A stretch of DNA of 64,000 nucleotides. It comes from Scylla paramamosain. Lineage: Eukaryota > Arthropoda > Malacostraca > Decapoda > Portunidae. A program made the position numbers and the translations under genes. The notes beneath the pieces are model-generated. The model searched no databases. It saw only the letters and a program-made list of their open reading frames with translations, and had not been told where the DNA came from. Below, piece after piece: positions 12,377 through 25,611 of this stretch (the stretch's first letter is position 1; the number at the start of each line of letters is the position of its first letter). The stretch covers positions 617,228-681,227 of the forward strand of contig NC_087186.1 in the NCBI RefSeq assembly GCF_035594125.1, given 5' to 3'.

Positions 12377-15300
12377 GGAGGAGGCAGTAGAAACCTGCCG
12401 AAACGATAATTATTCCCAGTGAGGTCTAAAGCACTGTTCAGGGGGTGACGTAAACTTATCATTAAATCCAACCGTGACCTCACAGAACGTTTCCCTTTGT
12501 GTCTCACAACACAAGAGGGCAGTCACAGCCTGCCCTCTAAAGACAACTCTCTCCCCCCACACAAAACTACAAGCACCTAATAACACACACAACCTTCACT
12601 CAAAAATTTCAAAATCATCATGGCGACTCCTACACCAGCCTCCGAGTCCCCATCTGGGGAGGGGACTATAAATGTTCCGAGGTCGGACTGCCGTTCTGTC
12701 AACGACCTTAAGTGTCTTCACACCCCCCTCAACTTTCTCTTTATTAACTTCAGCAACATTCGCAGTCTAATTTTCAATCTGTAGAACACTACACTCTCTT
12801 CTAAACCTCCTCTTCTTTTCCTCACTGAAACTCAGGTGTCTGAGGCAACTGACAGTTGCCCCTTTTCTGTTCCCTCCTACTTTCTCTATCCTCATTCTCG
12901 ATCCAAAGCTGGATGTTGCGTTTATGTGCGCAATGACTTAACATGCTTTGGTGCCCACGCTCTTGAATCTTCCGAGTTTTCCACCATTTGGCTAAGACTA
13001 CAGAGTCACTCTCAAACTAAATTTATCTGTGCTTTATACCTCTCATCTAACTCCTCTGACTATAAGAAATTCTTTGACTACTTAACCTCCAAAGTGGAGC
13101 ACATTCTGACCCTCTTCCTTTTTCCAGAGATCTCCATTCTTGGAGATTTCAATGTTCACCACCAACTTTGGCTTTCCTCTCCCTTCACTGACCATCCTGG
13201 TGAACTAGCCTTCAACCTTGCTATCTTCCACGACGTAGAGCAATTGGTGCAACACCCTACCCGTATTCCTGACAGTCTTGGAGATACACCCAACATTCTT
13301 GACCTTTTCCTGACCTCTAATCCTTCTGCTTATGCTGTCACCCTTTCTTCTCCGTTGGGCTCCTCCGATCACAATTTCAACTCCGCATCTTTTCCTATCG
13401 CTCCAATCCCTCCTCAGGATCCCCTAAGCGAAGGTGCCTCTGGCGTTTTGCCTCTGCTAGTTGGGGGGGACCTGAGGAGGTATTTTGGTGATTTTCCTTG
13501 GAATGACTACTGCTTCCGTGTCAGAGACCCGTCTTTGTGTGCTGAGCGCATAACAGAGGTGATAGTGTCTGGCATGGAGGCGTACATTCCTCACTCTTTT
13601 TCTCGACCTAAACCTTCTAAACCTTGGTTTAACACAGCTTGTTCTCGTGCTATACATGATAGAGAGATGGCCCACCAGAATCTCATGCACTTTATATTTC
13701 TGCCCGGAACCATGCCAAGTCTGTTCTCCAACTAGCCAAAAACTCCTTTATTAACAGAAAGTGTCAAAACATTTTAAGATCTAACTCCCCTCATGACTTC
13801 TGGTATCTAGCCAAAAATATCTCAAATAACTTTGCTTCTTCTTCTTTCCCTCCTTTATTTCAACCAGATGGCACCACTGCTATCATATCTATTTCTAGAG
13901 CTGAACTCTTCACTCAAACCTTTTTATAAAAACTATACCTTGGAGGATTTTGGGCTTCTTCCTCCCTCTCCTCCACACTCTGACTACTTCATGCTACCTA
14001 TTAAAATTCTTCGCAGTGATGTTTTCCATGCCCTTCCTGGTCTAAACCATCGGAAGGCTTATGAATCTGATGGGGTCCCTCTTATTGTTCTCCGAAGCTG
14101 TGCCTCCGTGCTTCCATCTTGCCTAGTCAAACTCTTTCAGTTCTGTCTGTCAACATATACCTTTTCTTCGTGCTGGAAGTTTGCCTACATTCAGCCTGTT
14201 CCTAAAAAGGGTGACCGTTCTAATCCCTTAAGCTACCGTCCTATTGCTTTAATTTCCTGCCTATCTAAACTTTTTGAATATATCCTGAACAGGAAGATTC
14301 TTAAACATCTATCACTTCACAACCTTATATCTGATCGCCAGTATGGGTTCCGTCAAAGGCCGCTCTACTGGTGATCTTCTGGCTTTCCCTACTGAGTCAT
14401 GGTCATCCTCTTTTAAAGATTTTGGTGAAACTTTTGCTGTTGCCTTGGACATATCAAAAGCTTTTGATAGAGTCTGGCAAAGAGCTTTGATTTCCAAACT
14501 CCCTTCCTACGGCTTCTATCTTTCTCTCTGTAACTTCATCTCAAGTTTCCTTTCTGACCGTTCTATTGCTGCTGTGGTAGACGGTCACTGGTCTTCTCCT
14601 AAATCTATTAACTGAGGTGTTCCTCAGGGTTTTGTGCTGTCACCCACTCTCTTCTTATTATTCATTAATGATCTTCTAAACCAAACTTCTTGTCCTATCC
14701 AGGCCTACGCTGATAATACCATTCTGCACTTTTCCACGTCTTTTCATAGACGTCCAACTCTTCAGGAGGTAAACGTTTCACTTAGGGAAGCCACAGAACA
14801 CTTGACTTCTAATCTTTCTAAAATTTCTGATTGGGGCAGAGGAAACTTGGTATTGCTCAATGCCTCAAAAACTCAATTCCTCCATCTATCTACTCGACAC
14901 AACCTTCCAGACAAGTATCCCCTCTTCTTCAATGACACTCAACTGTCCCCCCTCTTCTACACTGAACATCCTCGGTCTGTCCTTTACTTATAATTCGAAC
15001 TGGAAACTTCACATCTCATCTCTAGCTCAAACAGCTTCTATGAAGTTAGGCGTTTTGAGACGTCTCCGCAGGTTTTTCTCACCCCCCCTAATTGCTAACT
15101 CTTTACAAGGGTCTTATCCATCCATGAATGGAGTATGCTTCACATGTCTGAGAGGGTTCCACTCATATTGCTCTTCTGGACAGGGTGGAATCAAAAGCTT
15201 TTCGTCTCATCAACTTCTCTCTCCTAGCTGACTGTCTTCAGCCTCCCTCTCACCGCCGCAATGTTGCATCTCTAGCTGTCTTCTACCGCTATTTTCATGC

Positions 15301-15654
15301 TAACTGCTCTTCTAATCTTGCTAACTGCATGCGTCCCCTCCCCCCGCAGTCTCGCTGCACAAGACTTTCCTCTTTCTCTCACTCCTATTCTGTCCACCTC
15401 TCTAACGCAAGAGTTAACCAGTATTCTCAATTATTCATCCCTTTCTCTGGTAAATTCTGGAACTCCCTGCCTGCTTCTGTTTTTCCACCTTCCTATGACT
15501 TGAATTCCTTAAAGAGGGAGGTTTAAGACACTTATTCATGAATTTTTGACAACTGCTTTGACCCTTTTACGGGACTAGGATCTCAGTGGACATTTTTTTT
15601 TATTGGATTTTTATTGCCCTTGGCCAGTGTCCTTCCTACTTAAAAAAAAAAAAA
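12377..15654 (+). mobile_element. Near-full-length LINE family 1 (copy B)
   Basis: The 5' end GGAGGAGGCAGTAG is shared with copies C and D; the 3' end is TCCTACTT followed by poly(A) at 15642-15654. The element has a leader of about 240 bp and one long broken coding region, then a 3' UTR containing CTTGGCCAGTGTCC. I see no separate ORF1. No convincing target-site duplication is visible (TTATAG on the left, TCCTCT on the right). It lies in an intron-like gap of the Harbinger transposase relic. Confidence 0.85.
12620..15526 (+). pseudogene. LINE family 1 endonuclease-reverse transcriptase, broken (copy B)
   Basis: The ATG at 12620 begins MATPTPASESPSGEG, also present in copy C. An APE-type endonuclease follows (about 12836-13430: [26 protein letters not shown]), then a linker and the reverse transcriptase (about 13950-15060). 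Lesions visible by comparison with the sibling copies are two small deletions around 12770-12800 (7 and 2 bp, net in frame but creating TAG at 12782), an extra A near 14358, a TGA replacing serine before GVPQG near 14613, extra C residues near 14950 and 15095, and an early TAA at the C-terminus. The catalytic motif reads YADN instead of YADD (AAT at 14715-14717). The copy cannot encode an active enzyme. Confidence 0.85.
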
Positions 15655-15809
15655 TCCTCTTGTAGTATGAAATATGACTTTTTAACAGGTGCCTGCACTC
15701 TTCTAGAGGTAGTCTGCAGTACAGACCCATCAAGTGTGTGAAAATAATTAATGCTTGCCTGCTCCTACACAAGTGCTGCATGAATTTCCTGATGACGTAT
15801 GTATTTGTC

Positions 15810-16640
15810 ACTATTTTTCTGATAGCTGGCAGGATATATCTGTATCATGGACATTAGATTTAAGCGAGTAGTCATGAATGTTCTTACACTTGTTGTTAGG
15901 ATAATTAAATTTGTCAGAAGTGTACTGTCATTTAATGAAAATAAACATTTGTTTTTTTTCCTACAAAGGTGTCTTAAATGTCATTATAGTTTTGGGCTAA
16001 TTTTGGATCATCAAAATGCTAAATGTCCAACTACATGATTATTCCTCTCATACAACATAAACTTTAAACAAATGTACCCTCACAAAAGTCTGCTTACAGC
16101 TACCACCTTTTGAGGATGAAGCAGTGCCCCCATGCTGATACCAACCCTGCTGTGCTGTAAAGGGGTCGACGTGCTCCAGCCAGAATTGTGTAGCAAGATA
16201 TCATACAAAACTTCTTCCAGCAACGAAGCAGCAATTAAGCAGGTCAGTAATCATGTAATGAGTGAAATAATGGCTTTCCATGTATCACTACATACTAAAT
16301 GAAAGAGATCTGTGCAGCATTTAAATTCATCAAATATTTAAGTGGCTTGCTAGTATTAGATATGAATAATACAAATAGATACAAAAAAAAGTGCTGTAGA
16401 TTTATTCAATAATAAAATAAAATTACCAATTGCCAAAAAAGCATTGTAGGTATCATAGTGTAGAAATACTTTGGTATTATATTGTACATATTAACATGCT
16501 TCTCTAGGTAAATGATAAAATTGAATTGCTACAACTTAAAGCTACATAAAAGAAATATAACTTTATATAACTTAATTTCATAACTTAGTTTTATAACTTA
16601 ATAATATAATAAAGGTAAACTTATGAAAGGTAAACATTAG
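15810..16640. other. AT-rich sequence without a gene
   Basis: The stretch between the last Harbinger transposase block and the convergent partner gene. I see only AT-rich unique sequence, and short frames with no domain. Confidence 0.5.
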
Positions 16641-16651
16641 AATCCTATAAA

Positions 16652-17814
16652 TTATTGATGGCTGGTGTTGGCAATAATGAAGTGCTCAGCAAGTGTTACC
16701 AGCTGCTGCAATGAATGCAAAATGTTCCTCAGCACTTCAACAGATTGTCAAAGTGCCTGGGACATGTTTTGTACAGCCAGCCCCTGCTCCTGCTGCACCA
16801 TCACCAGCTCATCCATGCTCAGATGAATCTGCTGTTGGGTTTCCTGTGCCTGAGAGAGAACTTCCAAGTCAGAGTGGCCACCTGCAATACAGTTTAGAAG
16901 CAAAAATGACTTTACACCACAAGTTACAAATTAAGTGATATATATTAAGTTACATGTCATACTATCTTGCTGTATCCTTTTACCTCATTTGCTCCTTGGA
17001 CCTTTCTGCTATACTATACCTAGGGTGGTGGTGTGATGCACTTATGGAATCAATAATTTAAATGCCTAAGACATGTATTCCTCAAAAAACTAGGTCAAAG
17101 TAGCAAGAACAACAGACTTACTGTCAGGAGCTCTATAATCAGTGTTCATTGTACTGGAGGACACAACTGAATATATGTTGACATATTATTCACCATTGCA
17201 TGTAGTCATCTGTAACATGGATAATTTGAACAAAGATGTTCTCATCCAGTGCAGATGACACAGCATTGTCAAATCCAGAGGCCCCTGTGGACCCAGCAAC
17301 CCAGCAGAAGAGTGTTGGATGTCTCCAACACCACTGCTGGTGGAAGACTGTGGTCCTTCTAGAGGCCCTGACACTTCTGGAAAAAAAAAAAAATGCTGTC
17401 ATTACTGCAGGTAGAGAATAAGCCGGTGTTCTTTGAGTGATGTTTTTATTGATTTTTTTTTCTTTTAATTAGCAGTCAACCTATTCATGTCTGTGTCTAT
17501 CACATGGTTTTGCTGAGTTGGTGTGCAAGTGTGCAGATACCTACATTCAGGAAGATGAGTATTGGACATGATGCTGCCAGCCCCATGGAAGATGACATTG
17601 ATTGTAACATAATTATTGCTACATTACAGTACTGCACTTAAAGTTAAAAACAGCATTAATTTACAAAATGTAATTTGACCTTTGGTAGTTTACTTATGCA
17701 GTGTGGCGCCATCACTTTCAGGGTGTGGCAGTCCTGCAAATACTGTGTGAGACAACATCCACAGCATGACCAACTTCACAGCAGTGTATGTTGTCTCATC
17801 TGGAGGTCCCCCAC
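16652..17814 (-). pseudogene. Harbinger Myb/SANT-type partner protein, decayed, three exon-like blocks
   Basis: On the - strand three blocks are bounded by splice-like signals. Block a (17814 down to about 17692) follows TGCAG and reads GGPPDETTYTAVKLVMLW and AGLPHPESDGATLHK, with a GTAAAC donor. Block b (17376-17122) follows a T-rich CCAG acceptor and reads VSGPLEGPQSSTSSGVG; it carries one in-frame TAA and ends at GTAAGT. Block c (16881-16652) follows ATTGCAG and reads SDLEVLSQAQETQQQIHLSM, then VLRNILHSLQQLVTLAEHF to a stop, with one premature TGA at 16748-16750. The GGPPDE linker and the glutamine-rich coiled-coil tail resemble the Myb/SANT DNA-binding protein encoded by PIF/Harbinger elements. 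The DNA-binding domain itself was not found upstream. Its convergent position with the transposase blocks supports the assignment. Confidence 0.5.
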
Positions 17815-17899
17815 CTGCATGGAAATGAATGTTGCAATTATCAGCCACTTAGTATTCCACATGTAAAGCCAAATCAACTTGTAAATCATAAATGTATTG

Positions 17900-18860
17900 G
17901 AGTACACTGATGTTATTTAGCACTGCAGTGGTCACTGTCTCGGACCTGACTGCCAGAGGTACTGTACATACTCCTGTTTGTAATCCATTGCTTAGCTGGT
18001 TCTTGGTTGTTGATTGATTATATGGGTAAATTTTGTAACAACACCAATAATGAAATACAACATGTACACAAGAGCAAACTACTTTTTATATAAATGTGGG
18101 AATTTTAAGCACTGCTAACAATCACCTAACCAAACTAACCTAACCATAACCAAACCCTCCTTCCTCAACAAAGTAAAACCAATATTCAAGAAATAGAATT
18201 TATTACAGCAGTTTGGTTCCCAAACTGAAAGTCATACAGAGGAATATGTTCATATTACTCAAAACAATGTTCAGCAATGTCCAGAACATTTGTTAATTAA
18301 ATTCCATAACCAATTAGGTCAAGACAAAATATTAAGCAAATATGCTAGTGTGGGTAAATTTTTACTCTTTCATCAGTTTATCTTTTCCACATGAAACTAT
18401 TTGCTTTTTTGTTATTTTTGGCAAACACTGAATTAGTATGTTAATCAAACCTGATGTAACCTAACCAAAGTAATCTAACAAAACCAAAATAATATAACAT
18501 ATCCAAAGACAAACCTAAAATAGCTAAAATAACCTTGTATCTCTGAAAATATGTACATATAGCCGTTTAACAATTGCTGTCATTATTATAATTAATTTGC
18601 TGTTGGTATATGTGGGGTTCGAATTACTCAGGAATGACAAAATGTATCTGATAAGAAGGGTAAGAAAAGCCATGTTGAGACTGGTGAAAGAGTAAAAGAA
18701 TACCCTACTGTGTGTCTGCTGGAACCATAAGCCATGATTTCACTTGCAGCAGGACATCACACCATTTTTGGTAATATCACAGTAATTCCATACATATAGC
18801 TCTCTATCCCTCTTCTGTGTCAACCGCACCATGCTAGGTCTGCAACTATGCTAACGAAAA
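17900..18860. other. Unassigned AT-rich stretch with CCTAA relics
   Basis: Short CCTAACC-type tracts (CACCTAACCAAACTAACC near 18122, GATGTAACCTAACC near 18452) look like decayed TTAGG-type repeats in reverse orientation. No gene is recognised, and I could not find the missing SANT exon of the neighbouring relic here. Confidence 0.5.
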
Positions 18861-18879
18861 TGTGATGAGAATAACCGAT

Positions 18880-19150
18880 TAACTCACCAGTGACTGCAGT
18901 GTGACGCTGTTCTGCTGCAGCCTTGCTCTTGACATGGGTCGGAGGTCCTTAAATTTTCTCTGGACCTCAGGATAGGCAAATGCCGTGAGGGAAAGACGGC
19001 TGAGTCCGGTCAGGTTAAGAGATGTGATTCCCAGCAGGGCGGAGAGTGGGTAGCGAAGTGCAGTGCGGTAGGAGTAGAAACGCTGCCAAAAGAACAGGAA
19101 GTGGTCCATGGTCTCATAGGAACAGCCCTACACCAGGGGCAGAAGGGGTC
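18880..19150 (-). pseudogene. Reverse transcriptase C-terminal zinc-motif fragment
   Basis: On the - strand CPWCR is followed, after a frame change, by ETMDHFLFFWQRFYSYRTAL and then GLSRLSLTAFAYPEVQRKF. The pattern C-x2-C, then H and a position normally held by cysteine (here W), is that of the zinc motif after the reverse transcriptase in many arthropod LINEs. No catalytic domain remains. The element family is uncertain. Confidence 0.45.
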
Positions 19151-19155
19151 ACTTT

Positions 19156-19410
19156 ATCAAAGTTTGTAAACAATGTCGCATGACTCCCTTTTGTGGTGAG
19201 AGTTTTGCTGTCCACCGCACCCTGATTCTACACCTCCTCGACCATGGTCAAGCAAGGCCTTGGTGTCAGTGAATCATTGTCTCCTTGTTTTCTTAAGAAG
19301 TTCAATAGCCATGATGAAAGAATTATGAGGACAGTTGAGTGTGGTGAGTGGTGGCATTGGGTGTGTGACGCTGTATCAAAGTTTTTAAACAATGCCATAT
19401 GACTTCCTCT
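19156..19410 (+). repeat. Short direct repeat pair about 217 bp apart
   Basis: ATCAAAGTTTGTAAACAATG with downstream GCATGACTCCCTT (from about 19158) recurs as ATCAAAGTTTTTAAACAATG with ATATGACTTCCTC (from about 19375). The interval contains only short unassigned frames. The repeats could be the edges of an insertion or a small tandem duplication. Confidence 0.6.
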
Positions 19411-19734
19411 GCGATAACACAAAGCCTCCCTGTGATTGGCTGCCTTGCGTGTGACGTCGAGTCAGTGACGTATCACTCCGGTAGCCAATGAGCACGCTTA
19501 GAGAATTAGCAACTTCCACCCGCCAACCGCCGAAATCCTTTGTGGATACAGTTTCTTGGAGATTGTAATGCGGTTGCTGTGAGAGCGGATCGCAGAATGT
19601 TAGGTAGCAACCTGATTCGTGGATCTGGCCCCTGGGGTACCAGCAATTTAGTGGGTGATATGGTGCTGGGTAAAACATGTTTGCCTTACCCTACACTTAT
19701 GCATCCTATAAACCATCAAATAAGTGCCTGTTCA
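19411..19734 (+). repeat. Dispersed repeat copy with CCAAT-like inverted motifs
   Basis: TGATTGGCTGCC (about 19432) and GGTAGCCAATGA (about 19479) are near-perfect inverted repeats. The part at 19540-19665 matches the reverse complement of 9162-9270 (GATCGCAG, GTAGCAACC, GGATCT, GCCCCTG blocks). No coding domain is seen. Confidence 0.5.
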
Positions 19735-22107
<2,373 letters not shown>

Positions 22108-22254
22108 ATCAACATCAACCTTTGAGGCCCCACACACATACTGATAGCTACGTGCCATGTTTCGCGATCTTGTGCAACCACCCTGTTTACATCTACATAA
22201 CCAAGAACCCTTTGTATAAACTCTTGAATTTTATTTATTTATTTATTTATTTTT

Positions 22255-22420
22255 TCATCTAGAAGCTACACTCTTATTGTTCAGTTTCCTTACCCTCTTC
22301 ACCCTGTTCTCGACATCCATCCTCTCTACATGTCCAAACCATCATAGCTTATGCCTTCTCAGGTCAGCATTGCCAGTCATCATACCCACCCCACTTTGTC
22401 GTTCAGGGATGTATCAACAC
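22255..22420 (-). pseudogene. RTE-type LINE C-terminal scrap
   Basis: The - strand reads LRRHKL, then WFGHVERMDVENRVKRVRK after a stop, the conserved RTE-type C-terminal motif (WFGHV plus a basic stretch). The same motif occurs as RYFGHVIRKEEEKPVRKA in the larger RTE copy at 25612-26088. Nothing else of the element remains here. Confidence 0.6.
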
Positions 22421-23540
22421 TTCTTTAAATTTGAGACATTAAAATTAATACTCGACATTCGATCCATATTATTGATCATGAGTGGGTTATATTAAAGGAC
22501 TGATCAAAATATTGACATCAAATGAGTTTGATTTATGGTCAATAATACTGACCCTGATAGCTTTACATCAGGTACAACTGGATGTTGATTAATATTATTG
22601 AAGCGTTTGTAACCACCAGGTGTTTTACAATTGCTGGAGTCAATATACTGATTCTGATAACACTGTAATGTTTAACGCAGTTCAACACTTACTAAAAACC
22701 AGACTACACATATTTGATTTCCAATGTGAAGTTTTCCTTTGTCTTCTAACAATGTTTTTCCTTCCATGTTGAATTTTTGTTGAAGACTGTCATGAACTTA
22801 CCATAATTGCCTTAACTGCTACCCTTAGTGATGAACCCCCTAAAACATTCAGCTTGCAGACCTATTATGAAAAAAAAATAAATAAAAAAAAAAAAATATA
22901 GAAAAGGAAAAAAAAAAAAATAAAATAAAATAAAACAAAATAAATAAATAACTAAATAAATAAAATTATAGTACTACATTTATGAAATAAAAAATATGTA
23001 TTATTGATGTTAGGCTTACCCAATATGCCTACTGAAAAAGACCAATCAGCTACAGGTAAGATGCTACCCCCACACCATTAGAAATAGAACAGGGACTAGC
23101 TGCATCCATGCAATATACAGGATACCAAAGTGCGTAAGTACACTATACACTAATGCAATTTCATTGGTTAAGTGCCTAATGTATTTCTTTGAAATGCATC
23201 ATACAGTGAAATAATATTTTTAGCTTCTTATAATATAGGTAGGTATAATATACCTATATACAATTAATTGCACTACAAATCTTTTAAATCCCCATTCATG
23301 TTGTGTCTCGCTCTGAAGATCACATGTTTCTTCAGCCTTCTTCACTCTTTCATTGGCAGCACCTTATGCAACTAGAAAGGATATTATATAATTTAGGTAA
23401 AGTCGGTCTGAATTTATAGTAACTGCAGCTTTCTTCAATTTTCTCTAATGATTTAGGTTCTGTTCTGGCTCACTTTCAGTTAGCTATGATGTGAATGTCC
23501 CTTAGCAATACTTACCCTTCATACCTATTAGCCTATACTC
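22421..23540. other. AT-rich unassigned region
   Basis: Unique-looking AT-rich sequence with an A/AAATA-rich patch at 22870-22970. No frame with a domain, and no RNA gene. Confidence 0.5.
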
Positions 23541-25485
23541 ATAATACATGTTTTTTTTTTTTAATATGTTTCCATTTCCCTAATACATTTTGGTGTTTTT
23601 CTAAGTAACAATCTCAAAAGGAAAACTCAAAATACATGGTTTTGGTAATGTTATTCTGTTTGTCTATAAAAGGTATTTTGCATATGTTTTGGCGTTTTTT
23701 TTTTTTTATGTAAGGTCAAAACCACTTATAAGATGCGCTTTTTATAATGTTTTGTAATCACATGTGGGGTGATATCCATATATGTATTTTTTTTTTTAGC
23801 ATTTTAGTGACTAACACTCTCATAACAACTCAAAAACATTGTTATTTTCTAGATATTTCGATTCGTCTCTCCATGTAGGGAGCTATGAATGAATTTTTTG
23901 CGTGTTAATACTTAAATGTAAAAAAAAAAAAAACACTAAAATACACTGTTTTCGTAATGTTGTTTTGTTTCTCCTTATAGAGTGTTATTCATGCGTTTTC
24001 CGGTTTTTTTTTTTACCTAAGAATCTCAAAAAAACACTTATAATGCACGTTTCTCGTAATGTCTTTTCGTTTTACCATATAGGGTACTTTGCATGCATTT
24101 TGGCGTTTTTCTACGCATGATGTTCAAAATCATTCAAAATACTTGTTTGTGCTAATGTTATTGTTTCTCCTTAAAGGATGTTTTCCATGCATTTCAGTGT
24201 TTTGCTACGTAAGTATAAGAACAAAAAAAGACGTTTTTGGCAATATTGTTTTATTTTGGCATATAAGGTGCGTTCCATGTTTTTTTTTTTTTGTTGTTTT
24301 GGTCCCTAAAGCACTCAAAACACACACACACAAAAAAAAAAAAAATGTTTATGATAATGTCGTTTCGTTTCCCCATGTATTAGCATGTGTAGCCATTTTG
24401 GGATTTTATTACCTAACAAAGTGAAAACATCAAAACACAGGCTTAAAAATTCTTATTAATAAAATGTTATTCACTTTTTTTTTTTTTCCAATTTTTATAC
24501 CTAAGAAGGTCAAAATCTCTCATGATAATTTTCTCATAATATATTATCGTTTCAATATGTTTTCGTTTCCGCATATAGAGTATTTTCCATGCATTTCGGT
24601 ATGTTTCTACTTAATAAGCTCAAAAACCCTCAAAGTACAAGTTTGAATTAAAGTTACACTATTTTTTTTTATGCATGTTTTATTGTTTAGGTACGTAAGT
24701 AAAAAAAAAAAATGAAAACAGACATTTTTGGTAATGTTGCTTTGGTTTTCCATGTAAAGATCTTTACATGAATTTTATCGTTATGGTGACTAGCAAGTTC
24801 ATAAACATTAAAAAAAAAAAACTTTCCGAAATTTTGTTTCTTTTCCCAATATATGGTGATTTGCAAGCATTTTGGAGTTCTGGTACCTAAACAATGTAAA
24901 AAAGAAACACTGAAAATACACGTTTTTTTTTTTTTTGCAAATATGTTCTGTTTCTCTATACATAGTGCTATTTTTGCGTTTAAGCGTTTTGGTACATAAA
25001 AAAAAAAAAAAACCTTCATATTACAGGTTTCTCGTAATCTCCTTTCGTTTCTCTATATAGAGAAAATACAAAATATATTCATTGAATTTTTCTTTCTTTT
25101 TTTTTTTTTTTTTACATACTCAAGATACTCAAAATACTTGGTTTTGGCAATGTTATTTTGTTTTTCCATAGAGGGTGTTTTCCACGCGTTTTAGCATTTT
25201 GCTACGCAATACGCAAAAAAACACGTTTTTGGTAGTGGTGTTATCTATGCACGTACAGGCTTCTTTCCATGCTTTTTAGCTTTTTCGTGCCTAACATGCA
25301 AAAAACACTGAAATAATACGTTTCTTTTGATGTCCTATCGTCTCTCCCATATAAGTGGCTTTGCAGACATTTTTCCATTTTGATACCTAATAATATGAAA
25401 AAAAAAACACTTAAAATACACGTTTAGGTAATGTTATTCTATTTCATCATAGAGTGTTATTAAAGTGTTTTTTGCCATTTATTAC
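23540..25485. repeat. Degenerate ~105-bp satellite, left block
   Basis: A repeating framework can be followed: GTAATGTTNTTTTGTTT, then a CCATATAGGGTG-like stretch, TGCATTTTGGCGTTTT, a CTACGTAA-like step, and CTCAAAAACACTCAAAATAC. Successive GTAATG-type positions at about 23948, 24054 and 24157 are spaced 103-106 bp. Many monomers are needed to fill the interval, and all are strongly diverged with long A and T runs. Reading frames in this stretch are Phe-rich noise. The block continues after the RTE insertion at 28871. Confidence 0.7.
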
Positions 25486-25592
25486 CTTCTTCTTCTTCTT
25501 CTTCTCCTTCTTCTTCTTCTTCTTCTTCTTCTTCTTCTTCTTCTTCTTCTTCTTCTTCTTTTTCTTCTTCTTCTTCTTCTTCTTCTTCTTCT
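25486..25592. repeat. (TTC)n microsatellite at the RTE 3' end
   Basis: A nearly perfect TTC tract (GAA on the element strand) with rare CTC or TTT units. It abuts the RTE 3' UTR and probably grew from its tandem-repeat tail. A poly-leucine reading frame over it is an artefact. Confidence 0.9.
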
Positions 25593-25611
25593 TCATACGA
25601 CCTTAATCCCA

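Noticed and set aside
12377..15660. Target-site duplication for LINE copy B
   Set aside because: Flanks TTATAG and TCCTCT do not match, and no repeat longer than a few bases is visible.
17560..17625. A DDE-domain exon on the - strand (NVIFHGAGSIMSNTHL)
   Set aside because: It faintly recalls the Harbinger WPGSxHD motif but lacks the aspartate and lies on the partner gene's strand; too weak to call.
23902..25019. Phe/Lys-rich small proteins
   Set aside because: They fall in the ~105-bp AT-rich satellite and arise from T and A runs.
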